36,697 nt of DNA. Origin: Bacteroides sp. Its GTDB lineage: Bacteria; Bacteroidota; Bacteroidia; Bacteroidales; Bacteroidaceae. Position numbers and translations under genes: made by a program. Numbering within the stretch: the first letter of the stretch is position 1; each line of letters starts with the position of its first letter. The DNA is taken from the NCBI GenBank assembly GCA_030151885.1, contig JASLCG010000133.1, positions 1-36,697 on the forward strand, written 5' to 3'. This document shows, in pieces, positions 9,301-16,114 of this stretch. Under the pieces are notes generated by a model. That model was not told the DNA's origin, ran no database searches, and was given only the letters and a program-made list of their open reading frames with translations.

Positions 9301-9798
9301 CGATTGTGAAATTTCAACACCTGCTACTTTACCTTGTAAAGCACTTACAGGAGAGATAGAGTTTGCAGCTTTAAGGTCGTCACCTTTAACTTCAGTAACA
9401 GCGTAACCAAGAGCTTTTTGTTCACGCTTCATACCTAGAGCTGTTACAACAACTTCGTCTAGAAGTTCTGAGTCTTCTTTAAGAACAACATTGATAGTTG
9501 TCTTATTTCCAACTTTTACTGTTACGGGCTTCATTCCAATGAATGAGAACTCTAATTCAGATCCAACTGTAACATCTTTCAATGTATAGTTTCCATCAAA
9601 ATCGGTAATTGTACCTTTAGAAGTTCCCTTAACAAGGACGCTTGCACCAATAACAGTTTCGCCTGTTTCATCCGTCACAGTACCAGTTAGCTCAACGTTT
9701 TGAGCGAACATAGGTAGAGACAAAAACAGCACGAATAATGTTACAAGTCCTCTTAGTCCACGACCAAAGAAGAATTGTCCATTCTTGCTTGTCTTCAT
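6349..9798 (-). CDS. SusC/RagA-family TonB-dependent outer-membrane transporter
   Basis: This 1149-residue protein is the energised channel partner of the SusD homologue downstream. It has a signal peptide ending near FAQNV (about residue 34). A carboxypeptidase-regulatory-like domain follows (about 35-110: GTVTDETGETVIGASVLVKG, then ITDFDGNYTL). The TonB-interacting EVVVTALGMKREQK segment is at about 114-128. The plug domain comes next (ALQGKVAGVEI, IQIRGASTL, PIYVVDG and the conserved SVLKGAAATALYGSRG), then a long beta-barrel ending in SFMFSVNIDF with the aromatic last residue needed for barrel assembly. Length and order are those of a complete SusC. It is transcribed from the promoter at 9951-9981 with a leader of about 145 bases. 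Confidence 0.95.
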   Translation of the reverse strand: MKTSKNGQFFFGRGLRGLVTLFVLFLSLPMFAQNVELTGTVTDETGETVIGASVLVKGTSKGTITDFDGNYTLKDVTVGSELEFSFIGMKPVTVKVGNKTTINVVLKEDSELLDEVVVTALGMKREQKALGYAVTEVKGDDLKAANSISPVSALQGKVAGVEISQSDGGMFGASKIQIRGASTLSSNNQPIYVVDGVILDNNISGNDDLNWGQNANDYGNELKNLNPDDFETVSVLKGAAATALYGSRGLNGAVVITTKSGKGMKGIGVSVSQTFGFDVNYKYPKAQYEFGPGYWAGVRTGYAGGGVDNKWDDTTIYKNKEGIDSFRGAPGIGLGYGPRFDGRPMENFDGTMTTYSPYKNGVKDFYQVGFNTNTNVSVRGGNDTTHFFTSLSYKKAESTIKRNTFDRISWMLKASHKITDKVTVEGSVNFAHSKPRNAAREIGIESVVGDLANFVKPGDWRRHYTADIGGGLASSKNGDKYGYVPGSVRGNWWNMYENDYTHREYVIRPSLELNYQILDWLAFKAEVNMNLYKNSYEAKEMGSGINREGGFYQLNSSLKEQITTAGTFTMNKSFKDFSLGGFLRAEYYAKREQREGSQTKGGLIVPGQFFIGNSKETPESYAELFGTKRMASVVAAINASWRDQLFLDVTGRNDWSSALVYSNGRGNNSFFYPSVSGSWLISNSFQLPEAISFAKLRASWAQVGNDTDPYTINQGYNIGRVETEDGFIYTNSFSTDQILEANLKPERKNAWEIGADVRFLHHRIGVDATFYRENTKDQIMSISVPWESGVTSKLVNAGNIQNQGVEIALNFIPVQTKDWEWSLDYTFTRNRSKIVELHPDVADYIPLQGQANAYDFRIGSVAKVGGAYGVLMSDILPAKDENGNTILNWSNNLRAAYAKRDGTVREIGDMNPKFLSSLASTLTWKNLSLRVALDARVGGYIASYANRYGTAYGNTHRSLKYRDGHGGITWTSKQMDRIVEKNQAGEEEVRFIESGSYNMTYHDGVIPEGVFGQGQKIIGVNGEEFDASGQSYADLVQAGILEPTHAGAYHYFSNDWGNGVINDGWVNKLSYIALREVTLSYRFDKAIARKLKAQGLSMSLTGRNLGYLYNSLPNNLNPESIRGNRAGEFRSRSFSPYTASFMFSVNIDF

Positions 9799-9950
9799 AC
9801 CATTAAATAATTTAATTGAATTTGTATAGTTATTATTTAAAATTTAAGGTCAATTGATGTTTTTCATAATTTGTTATGCAACATTGCAATCATGCTTTAC
9901 TACATATAGACAGATTAACATCCATTTAACCTCAATAAAAAATACCGATA

Positions 9951-9981
9951 CAAATTTAATACAATTCTGATAGAAGACAAA
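9951..9981 (-). promoter_or_regulatory. Bacteroidota-type promoter of the susC-susD operon
   Basis: On the minus strand it reads TTTG, 19 bases, TAAATTTG: exact matches to both the -33 (TTTG) and -7 (TAnnTTTG) boxes with normal spacing. It lies just beyond the stop codon of the HU/LysM gene. The start of transcription would be near 9944, leaving a leader of about 145 bases before the susC ATG, long enough for post-transcriptional control. Confidence 0.7.
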
Positions 9982-9991
9982 TTTGTACTTA

Positions 9992-11497
9992 TTAGTGCTT
10001 TTTTGGAATTCGGATGATCTCTCCCACTGGAATTCTGTCCGGATCTTGTATAACTTCTTGATTAGCATCAACTAATATCTGCCAATCGTCTTTATTTTTA
10101 TAATATTTATAAGAAATACCCCTTAAAGTCTCCCCTCGTTTTAACTTATGGTAAACATAATTTAACTCATCACTCTCTATAGCTTCCCCCTCTTCCCTAT
10201 TTTCGGGAGCAACTGGAGCTATTAAAACTGAATCAGTCAAATTTTTGGATACAGCGTCATCTGTAGGGGTTTGAAATTCAACTCCCTGTACTTCTAATGG
10301 TTCAGTAACCTTATTATCTGTTGCTATATTTTGCTCAATTATTGGCATTCTAGCTTCCTGAGTATTATTTGTATTAAAATTCTTTAAATATCCACTACTC
10401 CAAGCTAAAAAAATAGATATAATCAATAAAAATAGTAATACTATCAAGCAAATTGACACCCTTCTATAGTAACGAATTTGTTTATCTTTATCTTTTATGA
10501 GCTGTTCTATCGCAAATAATTGGAAGTCTTTAGATTTATTGGTTTCAGGTGTTTTTGGGACTGACTCCTCACCCACTACTACTAAATTTGTGGTACCTTC
10601 ATTATTATGCTCAGCCTTTTCTTCGCTATCTTGCTCTTTAGAGTCGTCGGATTTCACGGTAGGAACTACTTCAATTTCGGGTAAAGACACTTCAATATCC
10701 ACTCCTTCAGAATCAATATTAGTTCCATCAGTAGCATCTAAGTCATTAAGAGGCTCTTCGCAATTCTCTTTTATACAACTGCCCTCTTCTTCACTTGTTT
10801 CAACCTCTTTCTCTACAGATTCTACCAAGTTCTCCTTTTGATTAACTTCTTTCTTAATGGGCTCTTCAAGTACTTCTTCTGTATTTAAGCCATCGCCCAA
10901 TCTATTTTCAGAATTATCTGCTTTACCTTCTACTTGCTGCTCTTCTCTATTTGTAGCACTATCTTCCTCGTTTATCACAACGGGCTCAAAATAAGAGAAT
11001 GGTTTATTAATCAATTTACAAAAATATGCATCAGCCGTAAATTGCAATTCACTTCCTAGTTCTCCTTCAAAAGAGCCTAAGTAGGGCACGTAGGCATATT
11101 TTTCTTGCAGTAACACCGACTTCAAGGTCGATTTAAGTCTTGATATAAACAGTGTAATAGCATCTGTACTAGCATCATATTTTTCTGCAAGCTCTTTAAA
11201 AGTATGCACTAAATCTGCATCATCGTCAGAAAGCAACACACCTGCAATTGCAGAAGATGAAAACTCAACTTGCAATCGTGGAGGGTATAACACACGCTTA
11301 CCTTCTTCTTCAGATACATATTCCATATGTTTTTGAAGACTAAACGCACCAAAAGGTTCAAAGCCTATAGTTGACTTTGCGTGTAAGTCGGCAGAAAGAC
11401 CAATAACAAAGGTCTCAATAATCATTGAAACCTTTGCCTCTTTCTTACCCATTTTATCTGCTAACTTATTAAGATAGATAGGGCTATTTTTTTCCAT
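9992..11497 (-). CDS. HU-like DNA-binding domains fused to a membrane segment and a LysM domain
   Basis: This 501-residue protein has four parts. Residues 1-90 look like an HU/IHF fold (helical start, then FEPFGAFSLQK and a basic beta arm). Residues 95-172 look like a second HU-like unit (VPYLGSFEGELG, then ADAYFCKLINKPFSYF). Residues 175-320 are a very acidic, Glu-rich linker. A single hydrophobic segment lies at about 348-366 after a basic stretch (RYYRR), and a LysM domain at about 448-498 (HKLKRGETLRGISYKYY, then DPDRIPVGEIIRIP). The positive-inside rule puts the HU part in the cytoplasm and LysM in the periplasm, where it could bind peptidoglycan. The gene starts one base after the rimO stop and ends the ftsY-rimO operon. 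Function is not known; the domain calls are by eye. Confidence 0.8.
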   Translation of the reverse strand: MEKNSPIYLNKLADKMGKKEAKVSMIIETFVIGLSADLHAKSTIGFEPFGAFSLQKHMEYVSEEEGKRVLYPPRLQVEFSSSAIAGVLLSDDDADLVHTFKELAEKYDASTDAITLFISRLKSTLKSVLLQEKYAYVPYLGSFEGELGSELQFTADAYFCKLINKPFSYFEPVVINEEDSATNREEQQVEGKADNSENRLGDGLNTEEVLEEPIKKEVNQKENLVESVEKEVETSEEEGSCIKENCEEPLNDLDATDGTNIDSEGVDIEVSLPEIEVVPTVKSDDSKEQDSEEKAEHNNEGTTNLVVVGEESVPKTPETNKSKDFQLFAIEQLIKDKDKQIRYYRRVSICLIVLLFLLIISIFLAWSSGYLKNFNTNNTQEARMPIIEQNIATDNKVTEPLEVQGVEFQTPTDDAVSKNLTDSVLIAPVAPENREEGEAIESDELNYVYHKLKRGETLRGISYKYYKNKDDWQILVDANQEVIQDPDRIPVGEIIRIPKKH

Positions 11498-11498
11498 T

Positions 11499-12800
11499 TT
11501 ATAGTATTACCTCAGCATATACATCAAAATCGTCTGCATCGACAATCTTAACATTATAAAATTCACCAATTTTAAAATCTTGACCTTCGTCCTTAATAAG
11601 AACTTCGGGATCTACTTCTGGAGAGTCGTATTGCGTCCTTCCAATAAAATATTCTCCCTCTAGTCGGTCTATAATAATTTTTTCTTCAGTTCCTATTTTA
11701 CGATGTGCCACTTCGGCCGATACCCCTTGCTGGATATCCATCAACTCGTCTAAACGAGCCTGTTTTACATCAGCAGGAATATTATCTTCATAGGTTTTGG
11801 CAGAGTAAGTACCCTCCTCTTCCGAATATGTAAAAGCTCCCATACGGTCGAATTTGACCATACGTACAAAGTCTTTCAACTCTTCAAAATCCTGTTCTGT
11901 TTCTCCTGGGTGCCCTACCATTAATGTAGTACGAATATGAATTCCAGGCACCTCATTACGCATACGCTGAATTAAGTCTAACGTATCCATTTTAGATACA
12001 TTACGACGCATTTTCTTCAACATATTATCTGTTATGTGTTGCAGCGCTATATCCATGTATTTACACACATTATCGTTCTCGCGCATTACACGTAATAGGT
12101 CAAATGGGAAGTGCGCTGGATATGCATAGTGCAAACGTATCCACTCTACCCCAGGTATCTGAGCTATTTTTTCAATCAATTCTGGTAGTTTTTGCTCTTG
12201 GTATATGTCCAAACCGTAGTAAGTCAATTCTTGAGCAATAACTTGAAACTCTTTAACCCCTCTTTTCACCAATAGTTCCACCTCTTTTAAGATATCTTCC
12301 ATTGGTCTAGATACGTGTTTACCAGTTATTAATGGTATGGCACAGTAAGAACATGTTCTATCGCAACCTTCAGATATTTTAAGGTATGCATAGTGTCGTG
12401 GAGTTGTTAAACTTCTTTCAAGATACAATTTAGGATCGTAAACATCACCTAAATCTTCCATTAATTGTTTCCAATCAAATTTACCGTAGAACTTATCTAC
12501 CTGAGGAATCTCTATAGCTAACTCTTTAAGGTATCTTTCAGAAAGACAGCCCATCACGAATAGTTTTTCTAGTTCTCCCTCTTCTTTAGCTTGTGCAAAT
12601 TCTAGAATCATATTAATAGACTCTTCTTTTGCATCGCCAATAAAGCCACAAGTATTAATTACTGCAATTTCACCTTGTGGGTTTTCTGGATCGTGTTTTA
12701 CGTCATATCCAGCTTGTTCTAGCTGACGAATAAGTTGCTCTGAATCTACTAAATTCTTAGAGCAGCCTAATGTTATAATATCAATTGTTTTCTTACTCAT
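11499..12800 (-). CDS. rimO: Ribosomal protein S12 methylthiotransferase RimO
   Basis: This 433-residue radical-SAM enzyme adds a methylthio group to an aspartate of ribosomal protein S12. The N-terminal UPF0004 domain has cysteines 13 (TLGCSKNLVDSE), 51 (NTCGF) and 85 (GCLSERY) for the second iron-sulfur cluster. The radical-SAM domain has CDRTCSYC with Cys146, Cys150 and Cys153. A C-terminal TRAM-like beta domain follows (about 370-433). The SKNLVDSE motif is typical of RimO rather than MiaB. Length is normal. Its ATG overlaps the ftsY stop by four bases, so it is translationally coupled to ftsY, and the HU/LysM gene follows after one base. Confidence 0.96.
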   Translation of the reverse strand: MSKKTIDIITLGCSKNLVDSEQLIRQLEQAGYDVKHDPENPQGEIAVINTCGFIGDAKEESINMILEFAQAKEEGELEKLFVMGCLSERYLKELAIEIPQVDKFYGKFDWKQLMEDLGDVYDPKLYLERSLTTPRHYAYLKISEGCDRTCSYCAIPLITGKHVSRPMEDILKEVELLVKRGVKEFQVIAQELTYYGLDIYQEQKLPELIEKIAQIPGVEWIRLHYAYPAHFPFDLLRVMRENDNVCKYMDIALQHITDNMLKKMRRNVSKMDTLDLIQRMRNEVPGIHIRTTLMVGHPGETEQDFEELKDFVRMVKFDRMGAFTYSEEEGTYSAKTYEDNIPADVKQARLDELMDIQQGVSAEVAHRKIGTEEKIIIDRLEGEYFIGRTQYDSPEVDPEVLIKDEGQDFKIGEFYNVKIVDADDFDVYAEVIL

Positions 12801-13765
12801 TCTTTATCTTTTCCGCCGAATAATGAATCTACAAATTCCACTTTATCGAAAACCTGAAGGTCATCAATACCTTCTCCTAAACCAATGTATTTAACTGGAA
12901 TTTGGAACTGGTCTGATATTCCTATTACTACACCACCTTTGGCTGTACCATCTAATTTAGTAATGGCAAGTGAATTTACCTCTGTAGCTTTAGTAAATTG
13001 TTTAGCTTGTTCGAAAGCATTTTGCCCAGTCGATGCATCAAGCACTAGTAATACTTCGTTTGGCGTATCTGGTATTACTTTCTGCATTACATTTTTAATT
13101 TTGGTAAGCTCGTTCATCAAGTTAATCTTGTTGTGTAAACGTCCTGCTGTATCAATAATCACTACATCTGCATTATTTGCCACAGCCGAGCTCAATGTAT
13201 CAAAAGCTACTGATGCTGGATCTGCACCCATTTTTTGTTTAATTACAGGCACACCTACACGGTCTCCCCACACCACAAGTTGCTCTACAGCAGCAGCTCT
13301 AAAGGTATCGGCAGCACCTAGATAGACTGATTTTCCAGCAGCTTTAAATTTACTTGCTATCTTACCAATAGTCGTAGTTTTACCCACTCCATTAACACCA
13401 ACAACCATAATAACATATGGATATTTGCTTTCTGGCAAATCAAATGCACTATCTGATGATTTGTTTTCGATTAATAGAGAAGCAATTTCTTCACGGAGTA
13501 TTCTATTAAGCTCGCTTGTATTCACGTACTTATCAGTCGCTACTCTCTTCTCAATACGCTCTATAATTTTAAGCGTAGTATCTACCCCAACATCAGATGT
13601 AATTAACACCTCTTCCAAATCATCTAGTACGTCATCATCAACTTTTGACTTACCAGCAACCACACGAGCTATTTTGCTAAATACACTCTGTTTTGTTTTT
13701 GATAGACCCTGATCAAGCGTCTCTTTTTCTTTCTTCCCTTTCGAGAAAAAATTAAATAATCCCAT
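12797..13765 (-). CDS. ftsY: Signal recognition particle receptor FtsY
   Basis: This 322-residue SRP-receptor GTPase docks ribosome-SRP complexes at the inner membrane. The acidic A domain of proteobacterial FtsY is reduced to a short basic/amphipathic N-terminus (MGLFNFFSKGKK), as is common outside Proteobacteria. The NG domain shows the P-loop GVNGVGKTT (123-131), DTFRAAAVEQL, DTAGR (G3) and TKLDGTAKGG (G4/G5 area), ending in GLGEGIDDLQVFD. It is the first gene of the ftsY-rimO-HU/LysM operon. A -7 promoter element lies 40 bases upstream. Confidence 0.97.
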   Translation of the reverse strand: MGLFNFFSKGKKEKETLDQGLSKTKQSVFSKIARVVAGKSKVDDDVLDDLEEVLITSDVGVDTTLKIIERIEKRVATDKYVNTSELNRILREEIASLLIENKSSDSAFDLPESKYPYVIMVVGVNGVGKTTTIGKIASKFKAAGKSVYLGAADTFRAAAVEQLVVWGDRVGVPVIKQKMGADPASVAFDTLSSAVANNADVVIIDTAGRLHNKINLMNELTKIKNVMQKVIPDTPNEVLLVLDASTGQNAFEQAKQFTKATEVNSLAITKLDGTAKGGVVIGISDQFQIPVKYIGLGEGIDDLQVFDKVEFVDSLFGGKDKE

Positions 13766-13805
13766 ATTTCACGAATTAGTTTAGTATATACACCTATAAG
13801 AGTTA

Positions 13806-13813
13806 CAAAGATA
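13806..13813 (-). promoter_or_regulatory. Bacteroidota -7 element for the ftsY operon
   Basis: On the minus strand this reads TATCTTTG, matching TAnnTTTG, 40 bases before the ftsY ATG. No good -33 TTTG is seen. Confidence 0.45.
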
Positions 13814-13904
13814 ATAATTATTAGCTATAAGATGAACATATTTACTCCTTGATTAAAGTATAATAATACACATCTTACCTATATTAAGCTCGTGAGTCTT
13901 CTTG

Positions 13905-13979
13905 ATTGCCGACACACCTCAAGTTAGTCGGCGACAAGACAGAGGCACATTGCCGACATACTTGGAGCATATCGGCAAC
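13905..13979. repeat. Two diverged 31-base hairpin repeats, 44 bases apart
   Basis: Copies at 13905-13935 and 13949-13979 both begin ATTGCCGACA and share CGGC plus AC near the end. They have the same length, with about 21 of 31 positions identical. Each can fold on itself through GCCGA/TCGGC arms. The stretch is clearly richer in GC than the surrounding intergenic DNA. It lies between the ftsY promoter and the terminator of the ribosomal-protein operon, so it belongs to neither transcript. The rest of the gap (13814-13904 and 13980-14040) shows no gene; a small GCAC/GTGC hairpin lies at about 13990-14003. Confidence 0.5.
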
Positions 13980-14048
13980 ATACAAATGGGCACACTAGGT
14001 GCGAATTTCTTCTTATCGGTGTTATATTGAGTTATATATATAAAAAAA

Positions 14049-14074
14049 GCCCCTCTTTAATTATAAAGAGGGGC
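14049..14074 (-). terminator. Rho-independent terminator of the rpmB-rpmG-DUF4295 operon
   Basis: A perfect 11-bp stem (GCCCCTCTTTA with its complement) and 4-base loop are followed on the minus strand by seven T (14042-14048). Confidence 0.9.
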
Positions 14075-14099
14075 ATATTTTTCAGTCATAAAGACTCTA

Positions 14100-14252
14100 T
14101 TATTTTTCAAAGAAGTTTTTCATCTCATCTTTGTGAAGAATTTTTTCTTCAAAACAATAAGCGCCATTTTTTGGTGATTTCACCATTTTAATTACTTTAG
14201 TATAAGCGCGGTCTTGACCTTCGTGCGTTCTAGCTACTGGTTTTTTTGCCAT
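14100..14252 (-). CDS. DUF4295 small basic ribosome-associated protein
   Basis: This 50-residue basic protein starts MAKKPVARTHEGQDRAYTKV and ends NFFEK. It matches the DUF4295 family, which is found almost only in Bacteroidota beside rpmB and rpmG. As I recall, a protein of this kind was seen as an extra large-subunit protein (bL38) in a Flavobacterium ribosome structure; I cannot verify that here. It is the last gene of a three-gene ribosomal operon, 11 bases after rpmG and followed by a strong terminator. Highly basic composition and genomic position support a ribosomal role. Confidence 0.85.
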   Translation of the reverse strand: MAKKPVARTHEGQDRAYTKVIKMVKSPKNGAYCFEEKILHKDEMKNFFEK

Positions 14253-14263
14253 AACTTATTATT

Positions 14264-14452
14264 TTATTTAATTTCTTTATGTACTGTTACTTTCTTCAAG
14301 ATTGGGTTGTATTTTTTCAACTCAATTCTTTCAGTTGTATTTTTCTTGTTTTTTGTAGTGATATAACGTGAAGTTCCTGGCATACCACTCTCTTTGTGCT
14401 CTGTGCATTCTAAAATCACTTGCACTCTATTTCCTTTTGCCTTTTTTCCCAT
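14264..14452 (-). CDS. rpmG: 50S ribosomal protein L33
   Basis: This 62-residue protein starts MGKKAKGNRVQVILECTEHK and has RYITTKNKKNT and LKKYNPILKKVTVHKE, diagnostic of L33. Only one cysteine (Cys16) is present, so this is the zinc-independent (C-minus) form. It sits 17 bases after rpmB. An exact AAGGAGG Shine-Dalgarno sequence lies eight bases before its ATG (14461-14467), unusual for this phylum, where most genes lack one. Confidence 0.97.
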   Translation of the reverse strand: MGKKAKGNRVQVILECTEHKESGMPGTSRYITTKNKKNTTERIELKKYNPILKKVTVHKEIK

Positions 14453-14460
14453 AAGTCAGT

Positions 14461-14467
14461 CCTCCTT
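14461..14467 (-). promoter_or_regulatory. Perfect Shine-Dalgarno sequence of rpmG
   Basis: On the minus strand this reads AAGGAGG, the full anti-SD complement, eight bases before the rpmG ATG. It fixes the rpmG start and stands out because neighbouring genes have no such motif. Confidence 0.8.
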
Positions 14468-14469
14468 GT

Positions 14470-14730
14470 TTAACCTAAAACTTTAATGTTTTTCCAATCG
14501 CAGAATCCTTTAGCTACTGCTTCATGAAGAGCAGCATCTAAGCCTACTTTATTAATTGTGCGTAAACCAGCAGCACTAACATTTAGGCTGATCCAGCAAT
14601 CTTGCTCCACATAGTAGAACTTCTTAGTAAACAAGTTCACACTAAAAGTTTTCTTTGTCTTTCTATTAGAGTGTGAAACGTTGTTGCCCACCATGGCTTT
14701 CTTTCCGGTAATTTGACAAATCTTCGACAT
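14470..14730 (-). CDS. rpmB: 50S ribosomal protein L28
   Basis: This 86-residue protein starts MSKICQITGKKAMVGNNVSHS, with RKTKKTFSVNLFTKKF and the L28 signature region VSAAGLRTINKVGLDAA. A single Cys5 remains where zinc-binding forms have paired cysteines. It is the first gene of the rpmB-rpmG-DUF4295 operon. A weak promoter-like pair lies upstream on the same strand. Confidence 0.97.
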   Translation of the reverse strand: MSKICQITGKKAMVGNNVSHSNRKTKKTFSVNLFTKKFYYVEQDCWISLNVSAAGLRTINKVGLDAALHEAVAKGFCDWKNIKVLG

Positions 14731-14778
14731 TTCTATCTTTCTTTTAATTTTTTCTCTATACTTATTTCAAACAGAGTG

Positions 14779-14810
14779 CAAAGTAAATGCATTTCTAGGT
14801 AAAAAGCAAA
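14779..14810 (-). promoter_or_regulatory. Possible rpmB promoter
   Basis: On the minus strand: TTTG (14807-14810), 20 bases, then TTACTTTG (14779-14786). The -7 box has one mismatch to TAnnTTTG and spacing is acceptable. The predicted start is about 40 bases before the rpmB ATG. Confidence 0.35.
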
Positions 14811-14842
14811 GTATTTATAAAATAATTACTTGGCAACTAACA

Positions 14843-16090
14843 CTATTTAAGGCAATGAAGTTGTTCCATCAACATAAAAAAAGCATGATTACTAGCTCTT
14901 TCTATGTTCATTTCCCTTCCGTGGTCATAGTTTAACATACGTGTAACTACCTTTTCATTACATTTTACAGCAATCCAAACCGTACCTACGGGTTTACCAG
15001 GAACTGCTCCCGAAGGCCCTGCAATCCCTGTTGTAGCCAATCCACAAGGGGTATTCAATTTATTACAAACACCATTTACCATTTCAATAGCTGTCTCTTC
15101 ACTTACAGCTCCATGTTTTTTCAGTGTCTCTTCCTTCACTCCCAGCTGATTCATTTTAACATCGTTCGTATAAGAGACAATACTTCCTACAAAATAAGCC
15201 GATGCACCTGCATTTCTTGCTAATCTTGATGCCATTGTTCCTCCCGTACAACTTTCTGCTGTAGCTACCATCATTCCATGCTTCACCAATTGCTCTCCCA
15301 ATTGTTGCTCTATTGGTCTTTCATCTTCTGCAAAAACATCAGCTTTGAGAATAGAGCGCAACTCTACTTCTACTTTTTGTAAAGCTTCTACTAAAACTAC
15401 TTTATCACTACCCTGTGCAGTTAGTCTTAAGCGCATGGCTCCTGGCTGAGGAAGATAAGCCAACTTTAAACAAGCGGGCAAGTGATTTTCCCACTCTTCC
15501 AACACCTCGGCCAATACAGCTTCGGCATAGTTTTTCACAAAAAATGTATGGTGTATTATATAATCGGTGTTAAACTGACTTTTTAATCTAGGTAGAATGT
15601 CTTCACTCATGGCAGTTTTCATCTCCTGTGGCACACCTGGCATAGAAACCAAAACTTTACCTTTATGATTAAACCAGCTAATCGAAGCGCTCCCCACCCT
15701 GTTTTGTAACACAGTACAAGACTTAGGAACATAGGCTTGGCTTTTATTGAGCTCGTTCATAGGTATTCTACCAGCCAAAATACGAAGAACATTATCGTAC
15801 ACCTCTTGATTAAAAACTAACTCTGTATTAAAGTACTTACAAAGTGTAGTCTTAGTTATATCGTCTTTGGTTGGCCCTAATCCACCTGTCATTAATACAA
15901 TTTCGGAACGCGAAAGTGCCGTATCAACAGCATTTAATATTTCGGCCTCATCATCTCGTACAGACGTTATTCTATTTACAGCTACCCCAATCATATTGAG
16001 TTGCTTCCCAATCCAAGCAGAATTTGTATCTACCACTTGGCCTATTAATAGTTCATCTCCTACTGTAACGATTTCGGCAAAAACTTTCAT
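14843..16090 (-). CDS. cinA: CinA-family protein (nicotinamide-nucleotide amidohydrolase/ADP-ribose pyrophosphatase type)
   Basis: This is a 415-residue two-domain protein. The N-terminal MoCF-type domain (about 1-170) has GDELLIGQVVDTNSAWIG and MTGGLGPTKDDIT; in characterised CinA proteins it carries the ADP-ribose pyrophosphatase (COG1058) activity. The C-terminal CinA domain (about 260-412) has ATAESCTGGTMASRLA, SYTNDVK and TGIAGPSGAVPGKPVGTV, typical of the NMN deamidase (PncC) unit that recycles pyridine nucleotides. It is the second gene after tsaD, with a 24-base gap that contains a strong AAGGGAGGA Shine-Dalgarno sequence. A separate competence role, known from Gram-positives, should not be assumed here. 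Confidence 0.94.
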   Translation of the reverse strand: MKVFAEIVTVGDELLIGQVVDTNSAWIGKQLNMIGVAVNRITSVRDDEAEILNAVDTALSRSEIVLMTGGLGPTKDDITKTTLCKYFNTELVFNQEVYDNVLRILAGRIPMNELNKSQAYVPKSCTVLQNRVGSASISWFNHKGKVLVSMPGVPQEMKTAMSEDILPRLKSQFNTDYIIHHTFFVKNYAEAVLAEVLEEWENHLPACLKLAYLPQPGAMRLRLTAQGSDKVVLVEALQKVEVELRSILKADVFAEDERPIEQQLGEQLVKHGMMVATAESCTGGTMASRLARNAGASAYFVGSIVSYTNDVKMNQLGVKEETLKKHGAVSEETAIEMVNGVCNKLNTPCGLATTGIAGPSGAVPGKPVGTVWIAVKCNEKVVTRMLNYDHGREMNIERASNHAFFMLMEQLHCLK

Positions 16091-16098
16091 ATATTCAA

Positions 16099-16107
16099 TC
16101 CTCCCTT
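16099..16107 (-). promoter_or_regulatory. Strong Shine-Dalgarno sequence of cinA
   Basis: On the minus strand this reads AAGGGAGGA, eight bases before the cinA ATG and inside the short tsaD-cinA gap. It decides the cinA start and is unusual for this phylum. Confidence 0.7.
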
Positions 16108-16114
16108 ATTATAA

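Noticed and set aside
10497..10841. 114-codon Ser/Thr-rich open frame on the plus strand
   Set aside because: It is the exact antisense of the acidic Glu/Asp-rich linker of the HU/LysM protein; low-complexity composition alone keeps it open.
12885..13325. 146-codon open frame on the plus strand
   Set aside because: Antisense to the highly conserved GTPase domain of ftsY; no family resemblance and no start signals.
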